Origin: JAIVGV01 sp035295985
GTDB lineage: Bacteria > Acidobacteriota > Blastocatellia > Pyrinomonadales > Pyrinomonadaceae
Direction: 5' to 3'
DNA: 7,293 nucleotides
Assembly (NCBI GenBank): GCA_035295985.1
Contig: DATHBT010000184.1
Location: 1 to 7,293, forward strand
In this document: piece by piece, positions 1 to 5,346 of the stretch
Numbering within the stretch: the first letter of the stretch is position 1
Layout: each line of letters begins with the position of its first letter
Made by a program: the position numbers and the translations under genes
Notes under the pieces: model-generated
Databases searched by the model: none
The model's input: the letters and a program-made list of their open reading frames with translations, nothing else
What the model was told of the DNA's origin: nothing

Positions 1-2
1 CC

Positions 3-515
3 GCGGCCGGCAAGCCCGCGCCGGTGGTCGCCTCGCCCGTCGTGAACGCTTCGGCCGCGTCGCCCGCGGCGGCGATGACGGGCCTCGCGTCGCTCGCGCC
101 GCAGGCAGAGCTGTACGTCGTTGCGGGGCAGGCGGAGATGCGCGTCGGCGCGCGGCAGCGCCTGATGGTCTTCGTCAAGACGCCGACGCCGCTCGCGCTC
201 GCGGCGGCCACGTTGAAGTTCGATCCGAAGGTCATCGCCGTCCGCTCGGTCTCGAAGGGCAGCCTCTTCGCCGAGGGCGCGGCGCAGCCCTCGGTCACGC
301 AGTCGGTCGATCAGTCAGGCTCGGTGCTCGCGCTCGTCGCGCCGCCCGCCGGCATCCCCATCGCGGGGATGGGCGTGCTGCTCTTCGTCGAGATCGAGGC
401 GCTGAAGGCGGGCGAGACGGCCGTCGGGTTCGAGCCGGCGGGCCTCCACCTGATGTCCGCGGACGGCCGGAGCCTGCCCGCGCAAGGCTCGCAGATTCGG
501 CTGGCGGTGAAGTAG
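3..515 (+). CDS. Cohesin-domain protein, C-terminal part; possibly the end of a type II secretion secretin
   Basis: The frame is open to the left edge, so the true start lies outside the window; the GTG at 24 is only an internal valine codon. The visible part begins with an Ala/Pro/Val-rich linker of about 30 residues. A beta-sandwich-like domain of about 135 residues follows. Its pattern (hydrophobic strand, then LALAAATLKFDPKVIAVRSV, a GSLF turn, an LALVAPPAG strand, a GVLLFVEIEALKAGET strand and a final strand near the stop) fits the cohesin fold. In several phyla a cohesin-type domain sits at the C-terminus of GspD/PilQ-like outer-membrane secretins. The two GspG-like prepilins directly downstream make that identity attractive, but no secretin core is visible here. 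The stop (TAG, 513-515) shares a base with the GTG start of the next gene, so the two are probably co-transcribed. A stand-alone secreted adhesive protein is the alternative. Confidence 0.6.
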   Translation, partial: AAGKPAPVVASPVVNASAASPAAAMTGLASLAPQAELYVVAGQAEMRVGARQRLMVFVKTPTPLALAAATLKFDPKVIAVRSVSKGSLFAEGAAQPSVTQSVDQSGSVLALVAPPAGIPIAGMGVLLFVEIEALKAGETAVGFEPAGLHLMSADGRSLPAQGSQIRLAVK

Positions 516-1288
516 TGAAAGGCAGAAGGCAGAAGGCAGAAGGCAGAAGGCAGCCAAGGCGGGGCGGGTTCCAGCCTGTCTTGACTGCCCACCGCCTTCC
601 GCCTTCCGCCTTCCGCTCTTCCGGCGGCTGGACGCTCATCGAGCTGATCATCACGGTGACGGTGATGTCGGTGCTCGCGCTCGGCGCGATCCCGCTCGTC
701 AAGACGGCCGTCAAGCGGCAGAAGGAGATGCAGCTCCGCGACTCGCTGCGGATGATGCGCGAGGCGATCAAGGAGTTCCGCCGCGACACCATCGGGATGC
801 AGTGCACTGGCGGCCTGCCCGCCGCGCCGCCCGCCGCCGTGACGCCGCCCACACAGACGCAGCAGCAGCAACAGCAGCAACAGCAACAGCAACAGGCCGC
901 GACGCTCGTCGATCCGCGCACGACCGTCGTCATCGCCGACTGCACGCTCTTCGGCGTGGACAACCCCGACCGCTACCCGCCCGATCTAGACACGCTCGTC
1001 AACGGCGTCAACGTGCTGCCGCGCACGCAGGCGGCCGAGCAGGTGACCGGATCGGTAACGGGCAACTTCCTCGACCGGCAGCAGGGCGGCGCGCTCGCCT
1101 TCAAGAAGAAGGTCTATCTGCGCGACATCCCCGTCGATCCGATGACGGGCCAGAAGGACTGGGTCGTGTGTTCGAGCTGGGAGGATCAGCGCGGCGACTC
1201 CTGCAACGGGACCGAGAACGTTTTCGACGTGCGCTCGCGCTCGCAGGAGACGGCGCTGAACGGGAGGGATAAGTACAGTGACTGGTAG
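515..1288 (+). CDS. GspG-like prepilin with repeat-encoded leader and polyglutamine linker
   Basis: This is a type II secretion/type IV pilin-family protein of 257 residues from GTG 515. The prepilin signature is GGWTLIELI: cleavage is expected after Gly38, with Trp39 at +1 (usually Phe) and the conserved Glu43 at +5. A hydrophobic helix to about residue 65 follows. The C-terminal half carries the IPVDPMTGQKDW block and ends in YSDW, both paralleled in the next gene, so the two are tandem paralogues. Compared with that paralogue it has an inserted Pro/Ala/Gln-rich segment that includes 12 consecutive glutamines (residues 116-127). Four cysteines in the globular part could form disulfides. The 38-residue leader is long and is written largely by heptamer repeats on both sides of codon 20. 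GTG 515 is supported by a GGTGA motif 4 nt upstream and by overlap with the previous stop. An in-frame TTG at 581 would give a more ordinary 16-residue leader and cannot be excluded. Confidence 0.8.
   Translation: MKGRRQKAEGRRQPRRGGFQPVLTAHRLPPSAFRSSGGWTLIELIITVTVMSVLALGAIPLVKTAVKRQKEMQLRDSLRMMREAIKEFRRDTIGMQCTGGLPAAPPAAVTPPTQTQQQQQQQQQQQQAATLVDPRTTVVIADCTLFGVDNPDRYPPDLDTLVNGVNVLPRTQAAEQVTGSVTGNFLDRQQGGALAFKKKVYLRDIPVDPMTGQKDWVVCSSWEDQRGDSCNGTENVFDVRSRSQETALNGRDKYSDW
521..613. repeat. Heptamer inverted-repeat element A (AGAAGGC / CGCCTTC)
   Basis: The left arm (521-553) is GGC followed by four exact AGAAGGC units. After a spacer of about 39 bases, the right arm (593-613) is three exact CGCCTTC units. 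The reverse complement of the right unit is GAAGGCG, whereas the left arm read in the same register is GAAGGCA. The two arms therefore differ at the same position in every unit. The element lies inside the prepilin gene, within its predicted leader-coding part. It belongs with elements B to E by its layout of 7-bp units, spacer and inverted 7-bp units. Confidence 0.85.
860..895 (+). repeat. CAG/CAA trinucleotide tract encoding polyglutamine
   Basis: Twelve consecutive glutamine codons, a mixture of CAG and CAA, lie within the first prepilin gene. The tract is preceded by a Pro/Ala/Thr-rich stretch and followed by AATLVD. The codon mixing interrupts a perfect CAG run, which should slow slippage, but any unit gain or loss would stay in frame. 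It probably forms a flexible linker in the globular part of the pilin. Confidence 0.9.
1263..1268 (+). promoter_or_regulatory. Shine-Dalgarno site deciding the GTG start of the second prepilin
   Basis: GGAGGG lies 9 nt before the GTG at 1278, inside the last codons of the first prepilin gene. It is the best ribosome-binding match near either prepilin start. It supports initiation upstream of the heptamer repeats, so that the repeats are translated. Confidence 0.6.
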
Positions 1289-1784
1289 GCCGATTGCGGA
1301 TTCTCCGATTGCGGATTGCGGATTTCGGATTGCGGATTGGAAAACCAGTGCGCGTCTGCGTACGCCGCTCTTTTTAATCCGCAATCCGCAATCCGCAATC
1401 CGCAATTCCTCGCGGGGCTTCACGCTACTCGAACTGATGATCGTCATCTCGGTGATCATCGTCCTGGCGGTCATCGTGATGCCGCAGTACCTGCGCACAG
1501 TGCAGCACGCGCGCGAGGCGACTTTGCAAGACTCGCTGTTCCAGATGCGGAAGATGATCGACCAGTACGCGGCCGACAAGGCGCGGCTGCCGCAGTCGCT
1601 CGACGATCTCGTCTCGGCCGGTTACATCCGCGAAGTGCCAATCGATCCGATGACCGAGGCGCGCGACTGGAACGTCGAGATGGGCGAAGACCCGCTCTCG
1701 GCCGACGGCGGCTCCGGCGTCACAGACGTGCACAGCTCCTCTTCGGAAATAGGCTCCGACGGCAGACCCTACAACCAATGGTGA
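1278..1784 (+). CDS. GspG-like prepilin with heptamer-repeat leader
   Basis: This type II secretion/type IV pilin-family protein of 168 residues is predicted to be inserted in the inner membrane, cut by prepilin peptidase and assembled into a pseudopilus or pilus. The signature is RGFTLLELMIVISVI: cleavage after Gly47, Phe48 at +1 and Glu52 at +5, followed by a long hydrophobic helix. The globular part contains LPQSLDDLVSAGYI, then VPIDPMTEARDW, and ends in PYNQW, a GspG-like layout shared with the preceding paralogue. The start GTG overlaps the upstream gene by 11 nt and has GGAGGG 9 nt before it. No ATG, GTG or TTG occurs in frame between 1278 and the cleavage site. Most of the 47-residue leader (IADSPIADCGFRIADW and IRNPQSAIRN) is therefore translated heptamer repeat, discarded if processing occurs. 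Confidence 0.87.
   Translation: MTGRPIADSPIADCGFRIADWKTSARLRTPLFLIRNPQSAIRNSSRGFTLLELMIVISVIIVLAVIVMPQYLRTVQHAREATLQDSLFQMRKMIDQYAADKARLPQSLDDLVSAGYIREVPIDPMTEARDWNVEMGEDPLSADGGSGVTDVHSSSSEIGSDGRPYNQW
1292..1407. repeat. Heptamer inverted-repeat element B (GCGGATT / AATCCGC)
   Basis: The left arm (1292-1339) holds GATTGCG units, some degenerate (GATTTCG, GATTCTCC). A spacer of about 36 bases ends in a T-rich run. The right arm (1376-1407) holds four exact AATCCGC units followed by AATT. The arms are reverse complementary and could form a long hairpin in DNA or mRNA. The whole element lies in the 5' coding part of the second prepilin gene. Confidence 0.9.
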
Positions 1785-1874
1785 GCGGATTGCGGATTCC
1801 AGATCGCGGATTGCCGATTGAAGAATCAAAATCCTAATCCGCTTCCTGGTCCGCAATCCGCATTCCGCAATCCC
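1785..1874. repeat. Heptamer inverted-repeat element C (GCGGATT / AATCCGC, degenerate)
   Basis: It begins directly after the TGA of the second prepilin gene. The left arm (1785-1819) is five heptads in unbroken register: GCGGATT twice, a decayed CCAGATC, GCGGATT and GCCGATT. The right arm (1836-1874) contains AATCCGC copies with substitutions and a 2-base register loss. The sequence GATTGAAGAATC at the inner edge of the left arm (1816-1827) recurs in element E. The element fills the entire gap before the PilM-like gene. Confidence 0.85.
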
Positions 1875-1875
1875 G

Positions 1876-2823
1876 ATGTCTTTCTTCAACAGACTGACCA
1901 GGCCGCTGTGGCCGGCTGCGGCGGTGGGCTTGGCGGGCGACGGCGCGTCGCTGGTCGCGCTCGACCGCAGGCGCGACGCGATAGTCGTGCGCCGCGCCGG
2001 CTACGTGCCGCTGCCCGCGGGGCTGCTGCGCCCCAACTTCGACGAGCAGAACGTCGCCGATCCGGCCGAGCTGGCGGATCACTTGCGCGGCCTCGCCATC
2101 GGCACGGGCCTCCAGAAGCGGCGGCGCTGGTCGGCCGCGCTCCCCGAAGCCGCCACGCGCACCGCCATCCTGACGCTCGAAGGCGGGGCGGCGTCGCGCG
2201 CCGAGGCCGAGGAGATGCTGCGCTGGAAGACGGAGCGCACCTTCGGCGCTTCGGCCGACGAGCTGCGCGTCTCGCGCCGCAAGCTCCCCGCGGACGCGCA
2301 GGGGCGCGCGCGCTACCTCGCCTCCGCAACGCGACTCTCCGTCCTCTCCGAGTACGAGTCGGCCTTCGCCGCTCTCGGCTGGCACGCCGGCCTCATCCTC
2401 CCGCGCCACCTGGGGGAGGGCTGGTGGCTCGCGCGCGCCGCCGGGGCGGAAGACTCGCTCCTCGTCAGCTCGCACGCTGAGGGCTTCACGGCGTCGCTCC
2501 TGCGCGGGGGGCAGTTCCTCTCGGTGCGCAGCGTCGCCTGCGAGGCCGAGGACGCGGCCGATGAACTCTACCGCTTCCTCCTCTTCTACCGCGACCGCCT
2601 GAACTCGCCCGACGACGTTGGCGGAGGCGCGCGCCTCGGCCGCGTCTTCGCCGCCGGCGACGGGCTGACGGAGCAGGAGACGGCCGCCATCATCGAGGAG
2701 ACGCTGCAAACGCGCCCGCGCCCGCTGCGCCCCGAAGACGTGCGCCTCTCCCTCCCCTCCGCCGAACTCGACTTCGCGCAGATCGCCGCGCCCGCCGGCC
2801 TCGCGGCGTTGGCCTTCAACTAA
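1876..2823 (+). CDS. Divergent PilM/GspL-like pilus assembly protein
   Basis: This 315-residue protein is most like the cytoplasmic actin-fold proteins PilM and GspL, which dock the inner-membrane PilN/PilO or GspM platform of type IV pili and type II secretion systems. Features supporting this are the short basic N-terminus, a VGLAGDGASLVAL strand-turn-strand where PilM has its first nucleotide-binding loop, a PLPAGLLRPNF segment, a SAALPEAATRTAILTL strand, and an EEMLRWKTER helix. The canonical acidic DIG(S/T) loop is replaced by AGDG, so nucleotide binding may be lost. No membrane segment is evident. ATG 1876 is the first usable start after an in-frame stop at 1819-1821. It has no Shine-Dalgarno sequence because repeat element C abuts it. 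No pilN or pilO follows. Family assignment rests on position and weak sequence pattern; hypothetical protein is the fallback. Confidence 0.6.
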   Translation: MSFFNRLTRPLWPAAAVGLAGDGASLVALDRRRDAIVVRRAGYVPLPAGLLRPNFDEQNVADPAELADHLRGLAIGTGLQKRRRWSAALPEAATRTAILTLEGGAASRAEAEEMLRWKTERTFGASADELRVSRRKLPADAQGRARYLASATRLSVLSEYESAFAALGWHAGLILPRHLGEGWWLARAAGAEDSLLVSSHAEGFTASLLRGGQFLSVRSVACEAEDAADELYRFLLFYRDRLNSPDDVGGGARLGRVFAAGDGLTEQETAAIIEETLQTRPRPLRPEDVRLSLPSAELDFAQIAAPAGLAALAFN

Positions 2824-2825
2824 AG

Positions 2826-2884
2826 AGGTCAGAGGTCAGAGGTCAGTTAAAGATGGGACTTTTCTGACCTCTGACCTCTGCCTT
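2826..2884. repeat. Heptamer inverted-repeat element D (AGGTCAG / CTGACCT), strong hairpin
   Basis: The left arm (2826-2846) is three exact AGGTCAG units. The right arm (2864-2884) is two exact CTGACCT units followed by CTGCCTT. Positions 2830-2846 pair perfectly with 2864-2880, giving a 17-bp stem with a 17-nt loop. AAAG and CTTT inside the loop could pair further. It sits 2 nt after the PilM-like stop and before the sigma gene's promoter, so it could act as a transcript-end barrier or 3' stabiliser. No T-run follows, so it is not a standard intrinsic terminator. Confidence 0.88.
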
Positions 2885-2885
2885 C

Positions 2886-2914
2886 TGAAACTTTCGCCCG
2901 CCCGCCCGCGTAAA
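2886..2914 (+). promoter_or_regulatory. Candidate ECF sigma promoter, probably autoregulatory
   Basis: TGAAAC (2886-2891), a 17-nt spacer and CGTAAA (2909-2914) resemble the B. subtilis sigma-W type promoter (TGAAAC-N16-CGTA). ECF sigma genes are commonly autoregulated, and this site ends 7 nt before the first possible start codon of one. Transcription would begin at about 2920, leaving almost no leader. A similar site precedes the bactofilin-like gene. Confidence 0.5.
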
Positions 2915-2921
2915 TTTTGGC

Positions 2922-3551
2922 GTGCCGACGACAATGAGCGCCCTGACAGCCACCCCCACGCTGAAGCAGGCGGCCGCCGCGCGCGCGGACGCGGAGTTGG
3001 TCGTGCGCGCCCTCAGGGGCCGCGACGACGGCTTCGAGGAGCTTGTGCGCCGCTACCAGCGCCCCATCGTCTCCTACGTTTATCGCATGACGGGCGACTA
3101 CGACGCCGCGCTCGACCTCACCCAGGAAGTCTTCATCAAAGTCTATAACTCGCTCGCTCGCTACCGCCCCGAGTACAAGTTCTCCACTTGGATCTACCGC
3201 ATCGCGCACAACGCGGCGGTCGATCACCTGCGCCGCCAGCCCTCGCGCACGCAGGGGCTGGACGCGACCGCCGCCGACGGCCAGTCCTACGAGCGCCCCG
3301 TCGCGAGCGACGCGCCGAGCCCCGAGCAACTGAGCGAGCGCGCGGAGCTGCGCGCCGAGATCGAGGACGTGATCCGGCAGCTCCCGGCGAGCTACCGCGA
3401 GCTGATCGAGCTGCGCCACGGGCACGATCTCTCCTACGACGAGATCGCGGAGGTCACGGGCCTCCCGCTCGGCACGGTCAAGAACCGCATCTTCCGCGCT
3501 CGCGAGGCGATGCGCCGGCCGCTGCTGGAGCGCGGCATCGGCGCGGACTGA
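2922..3551 (+). CDS. ECF (sigma-70 family) RNA polymerase sigma factor, RpoE-like
   Basis: This is an extracytoplasmic-function sigma factor of 209 residues from GTG 2922, or 205 from the in-frame ATG at 2934. It directs RNA polymerase to stress-responsive promoters when released from its anti-sigma factor. Region 2 spans roughly residues 37-105: FEELVRRYQRPIVSYVYR, then DLTQEVFIKVY and FSTWIYRIAHNAAVDHLRR, the -10 recognition and core-binding segment. A variable acidic linker follows, and region 4 (about 150-200) carries LPASYRELIELRH and the helix-turn-helix LSYDEIAEVTGLPLGTVKNR. Neither start has a clear ribosome-binding site. With the predicted promoter ending at 2914, translation may be leaderless from GTG 2922 or use ATG 2934. 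The zinc-finger anti-sigma gene follows 8 nt after the stop. Confidence 0.95.
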   Translation: MPTTMSALTATPTLKQAAAARADAELVVRALRGRDDGFEELVRRYQRPIVSYVYRMTGDYDAALDLTQEVFIKVYNSLARYRPEYKFSTWIYRIAHNAAVDHLRRQPSRTQGLDATAADGQSYERPVASDAPSPEQLSERAELRAEIEDVIRQLPASYRELIELRHGHDLSYDEIAEVTGLPLGTVKNRIFRAREAMRRPLLERGIGAD

Positions 3552-3559
3552 AAGTTCAA

Positions 3560-4177
3560 ATGGGCGAGACGGGCGACAGACTGACTGCGACCTCCGCGCA
3601 ACACGCGTGCGTGTGGGCCGACGCGGTCGCCGTCTATCTCGACGGCGAGCTGACGGCCGGCGAGTCGTTCGTCTTCGAGTCGCACCTCGAAACGTGCGGC
3701 GCGTGCCCGGCCGCGCTCGCAGAGCAGCGCCGCCTGCTCGGCCTGCTCGACGCGGCCGTCACAGGCTCGCGCGAGGCGGTCGTGCTCCCCGAAGACTTCG
3801 CGCGCGTCGTGACCGCCCGCGCGCAGAGCGACATGACGCGGGTGCGCGGCGCGTCCGAGAAGCGCAGGGCCGCGCTGCTCGCCCTCGCGCTCGCCGCCGC
3901 GGCCTTCGCGCTCATCGGCGCGGGCGGCCGGGACGAGTTGTTCACCCCCGCGGCGGCCGTCGCGCGCGGCCTCGCCGCCGCGTTCGAGATGGCGCTCCAC
4001 TCGGTCGCCGAACTGGCGGCCGGCGCGGCGCTGCTGCTTCGCGGGGCGGGCCGCTTCTTCACGCAGGCGCGGCCCGACGGCCCGACGCGCCTCGTCGCCC
4101 TCGCCGCGCTCGCCTGCGCCGTCCTCCTGCTGCTCCGCCTCATCACGAAATACCACCGCACCGTCCGCCCCGACTGA
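3560..4177 (+). CDS. Zinc-finger (ZAS/zf-HC2) membrane anti-sigma factor
   Basis: This is a 205-residue anti-sigma factor predicted to hold the upstream ECF sigma factor at the inner membrane. The N-terminal anti-sigma domain has the HxxxCxxC motif (His42, Cys46, Cys49 in SHLETCGACPAAL), preceded by Cys17 and the typical YLDGEL helix. These are the usual zinc ligands. A hydrophobic segment at about 104-121 and another at about 178-195 are probable membrane helices. A moderately hydrophobic stretch at 146-160 may also associate with the membrane. ATG 3560 is 8 nt after the sigma stop, so the pair is an operon. The longer open frame upstream overlaps the sigma gene and is not translated. Its TGA stop lies within the candidate promoter of the next gene. 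The second membrane helix at the C-terminus is less usual than the single-pass form. Confidence 0.92.
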   Translation: MGETGDRLTATSAQHACVWADAVAVYLDGELTAGESFVFESHLETCGACPAALAEQRRLLGLLDAAVTGSREAVVLPEDFARVVTARAQSDMTRVRGASEKRRAALLALALAAAAFALIGAGGRDELFTPAAAVARGLAAAFEMALHSVAELAAGAALLLRGAGRFFTQARPDGPTRLVALAALACAVLLLLRLITKYHRTVRPD

Positions 4178-4202
4178 AACTCAATTCCCCCCGGCACGTA
4201 CA
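4175..4202 (+). promoter_or_regulatory. Candidate ECF sigma promoter of the bactofilin-like gene
   Basis: TGAAAC (4175-4180), a 16-nt spacer and CGTACA (4197-4202) match the sigma-W type consensus TGAAAC-N16-CGTA exactly. The site overlaps the anti-sigma stop codon. Transcription would start near 4208, about 35-40 nt before the TTG/GTG start candidates of the next gene. The likely user is the sigma factor encoded at 2922. Confidence 0.5.
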
Positions 4203-4248
4203 ACAGTCACACCCGGCGACGCGCAACGCGCCGGGCCGAATTTTGATC

Positions 4249-5340
4249 GTGGCCGCAGCAGCAGTAACGACGGGGCAGGGGATCGGGCACGTCGCCGCGC
4301 TCTTCGGGCGCGCGCCGCGCGCGGCCCTGCCGCGCGCACTCTGCCTCAGCCTCGCGCTGCTCGCCGCCGCGGTCGTCTCCGCGCACGGGCGGCAACAGTT
4401 GCCCGTCCCGGCCGAAACCCGAGCGCCCGCCCCGGCGCAGACGCAGTCACAAGCACTGCCGCAAGCGACGACGGCCCCCGCGCCGCCCCCGGCGACTGAC
4501 GCGCGCGCGGTCGAGCCGGGCGCGCTCGTCGTCGAGGGCGAGAGCGCGCGCGACGTGTTCGGGATGGGGCGCACGGTGGTCGTGCGCGGGACTGTGCGCC
4601 ACGGCGTGATGGCCTTCGGCGGCGACGTGATCGTGGAGGGGCGCGTCGAGGGCGACGTGGCCGCGCTCGGCGGCTCGGTCATCCAGCGCGAGGGATCGTG
4701 GATCGGCGGCGACGTGTGGGTCTTCGGCGGCACGTACCACCACGGCAAGAGCGCGCCGGGCCGCGACCCCGCGAGCGCGACCGTGATGTATTCCGGCTAC
4801 GAGCAGGAGCTGCGCGAGATAGCGCGCGACCCGGCGAGCCTTCTCGCGCCCGGCTGGAGCGCGCGCGCACTCGGCCTGCACCTGCTCTCCGTGCTCGGCT
4901 GGTTCATCGTCTCGCTGGCGCTGACGGCCGCCGCGCCCGGCCCCGTCAGCCGCGCCGCGGCGCGCTTGCAGTTGACGAGCCTGCGCGTCGCTGTGATCGG
5001 CCTCGTCGCGTCGGTCGTGCTCGTCTTCGGCGTGCCCGTGGCGCTGCACCTGCTGCCGCCCGCGGTCGGCGCGTTCGTCGGCGCGCTCGCCATACTCTTC
5101 TTCGTCGTCGCCTACGTCTTCGGCCGCGTCGCGATCAACGCGGCGACGGGCCGCTGGCTGCAACGCCTCCTGCCCGGCGCTTGCTGCCGCTCCGAGTCGG
5201 CGGCGCTGCTTCTCGGCGCGGCCTTCTGGGCGCTCGTGCTCTCACTCCCTTACGTCTGGGCGCTGGCCGTCGCCGGCCTCGTCACGACGAGCCTCGGCCT
5301 CGCGCTCACCGCCCGCTACCGCCTCGGCTGGCGCAAGTGA
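4249..5340 (+). CDS. Exported bactofilin-like beta-helix protein with polytopic membrane domain
   Basis: This envelope protein has 363 residues from GTG 4249. TTG at 4243 is an equally possible start, and neither has a good ribosome-binding site. Residues about 22-47 form a signal peptide or first membrane helix (basic RAPRAALPRA, then a Leu/Ala/Val core ending SAHG). A Pro/Gln/Ala-rich spacer to about residue 90 follows. Residues about 92-161 contain a repetitive GDV/GG pattern (VVVRGTV, GDVIVEGRV, GDVAALGGSV, GGDVWVFGG), typical of the short right-handed beta-helix of bactofilin-like polymer-forming domains. About five hydrophobic helices follow (209-229, 246-270, 273-297, and two in 317-354). 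The beta-helix probably lies on the outer face of the inner membrane, unlike cytoplasmic bactofilins. Its position behind a sigma/anti-sigma pair and an ECF-like promoter suggests it is an envelope-stress target. The precise role is unknown. Confidence 0.75.
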   Translation: MAAAAVTTGQGIGHVAALFGRAPRAALPRALCLSLALLAAAVVSAHGRQQLPVPAETRAPAPAQTQSQALPQATTAPAPPPATDARAVEPGALVVEGESARDVFGMGRTVVVRGTVRHGVMAFGGDVIVEGRVEGDVAALGGSVIQREGSWIGGDVWVFGGTYHHGKSAPGRDPASATVMYSGYEQELREIARDPASLLAPGWSARALGLHLLSVLGWFIVSLALTAAAPGPVSRAAARLQLTSLRVAVIGLVASVVLVFGVPVALHLLPPAVGAFVGALAILFFVVAYVFGRVAINAATGRWLQRLLPGACCRSESAALLLGAAFWALVLSLPYVWALAVAGLVTTSLGLALTARYRLGWRK

Positions 5341-5346
5341 AGAATT

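Noticed and set aside
295..963. Long minus-strand open frames with cysteine or leucine runs
   Set aside because: The runs are the antisense of the CAG/CAA polyglutamine tract, and the frames are shadows of the well-supported prepilin genes.
1292..1874. Possible CRISPR array from repeated AATCCGC/GCGGATT
   Set aside because: The units are 7 bp, contiguous and inverted. There are no regularly spaced unique spacers and no cas genes.
1834..2709. 291-codon minus-strand open frame opposite the PilM-like gene
   Set aside because: It is Arg/Ala/Glu-rich without domain pattern, and it exists because GC-rich coding sequence rarely has antisense stops. The plus-strand frame has a coherent protein and operon position.
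3188..3559. N-terminal extension of the anti-sigma frame into the sigma gene
   Set aside because: The extension is low-complexity Arg/Ala/Pro shadow of the sigma gene. The anti-sigma domain begins properly after ATG 3560.
3607..4242. Upstream extension of the bactofilin-like frame
   Set aside because: The residues are an arginine-rich shadow of the anti-sigma gene. A signal-peptide-like start follows TTG 4243/GTG 4249.
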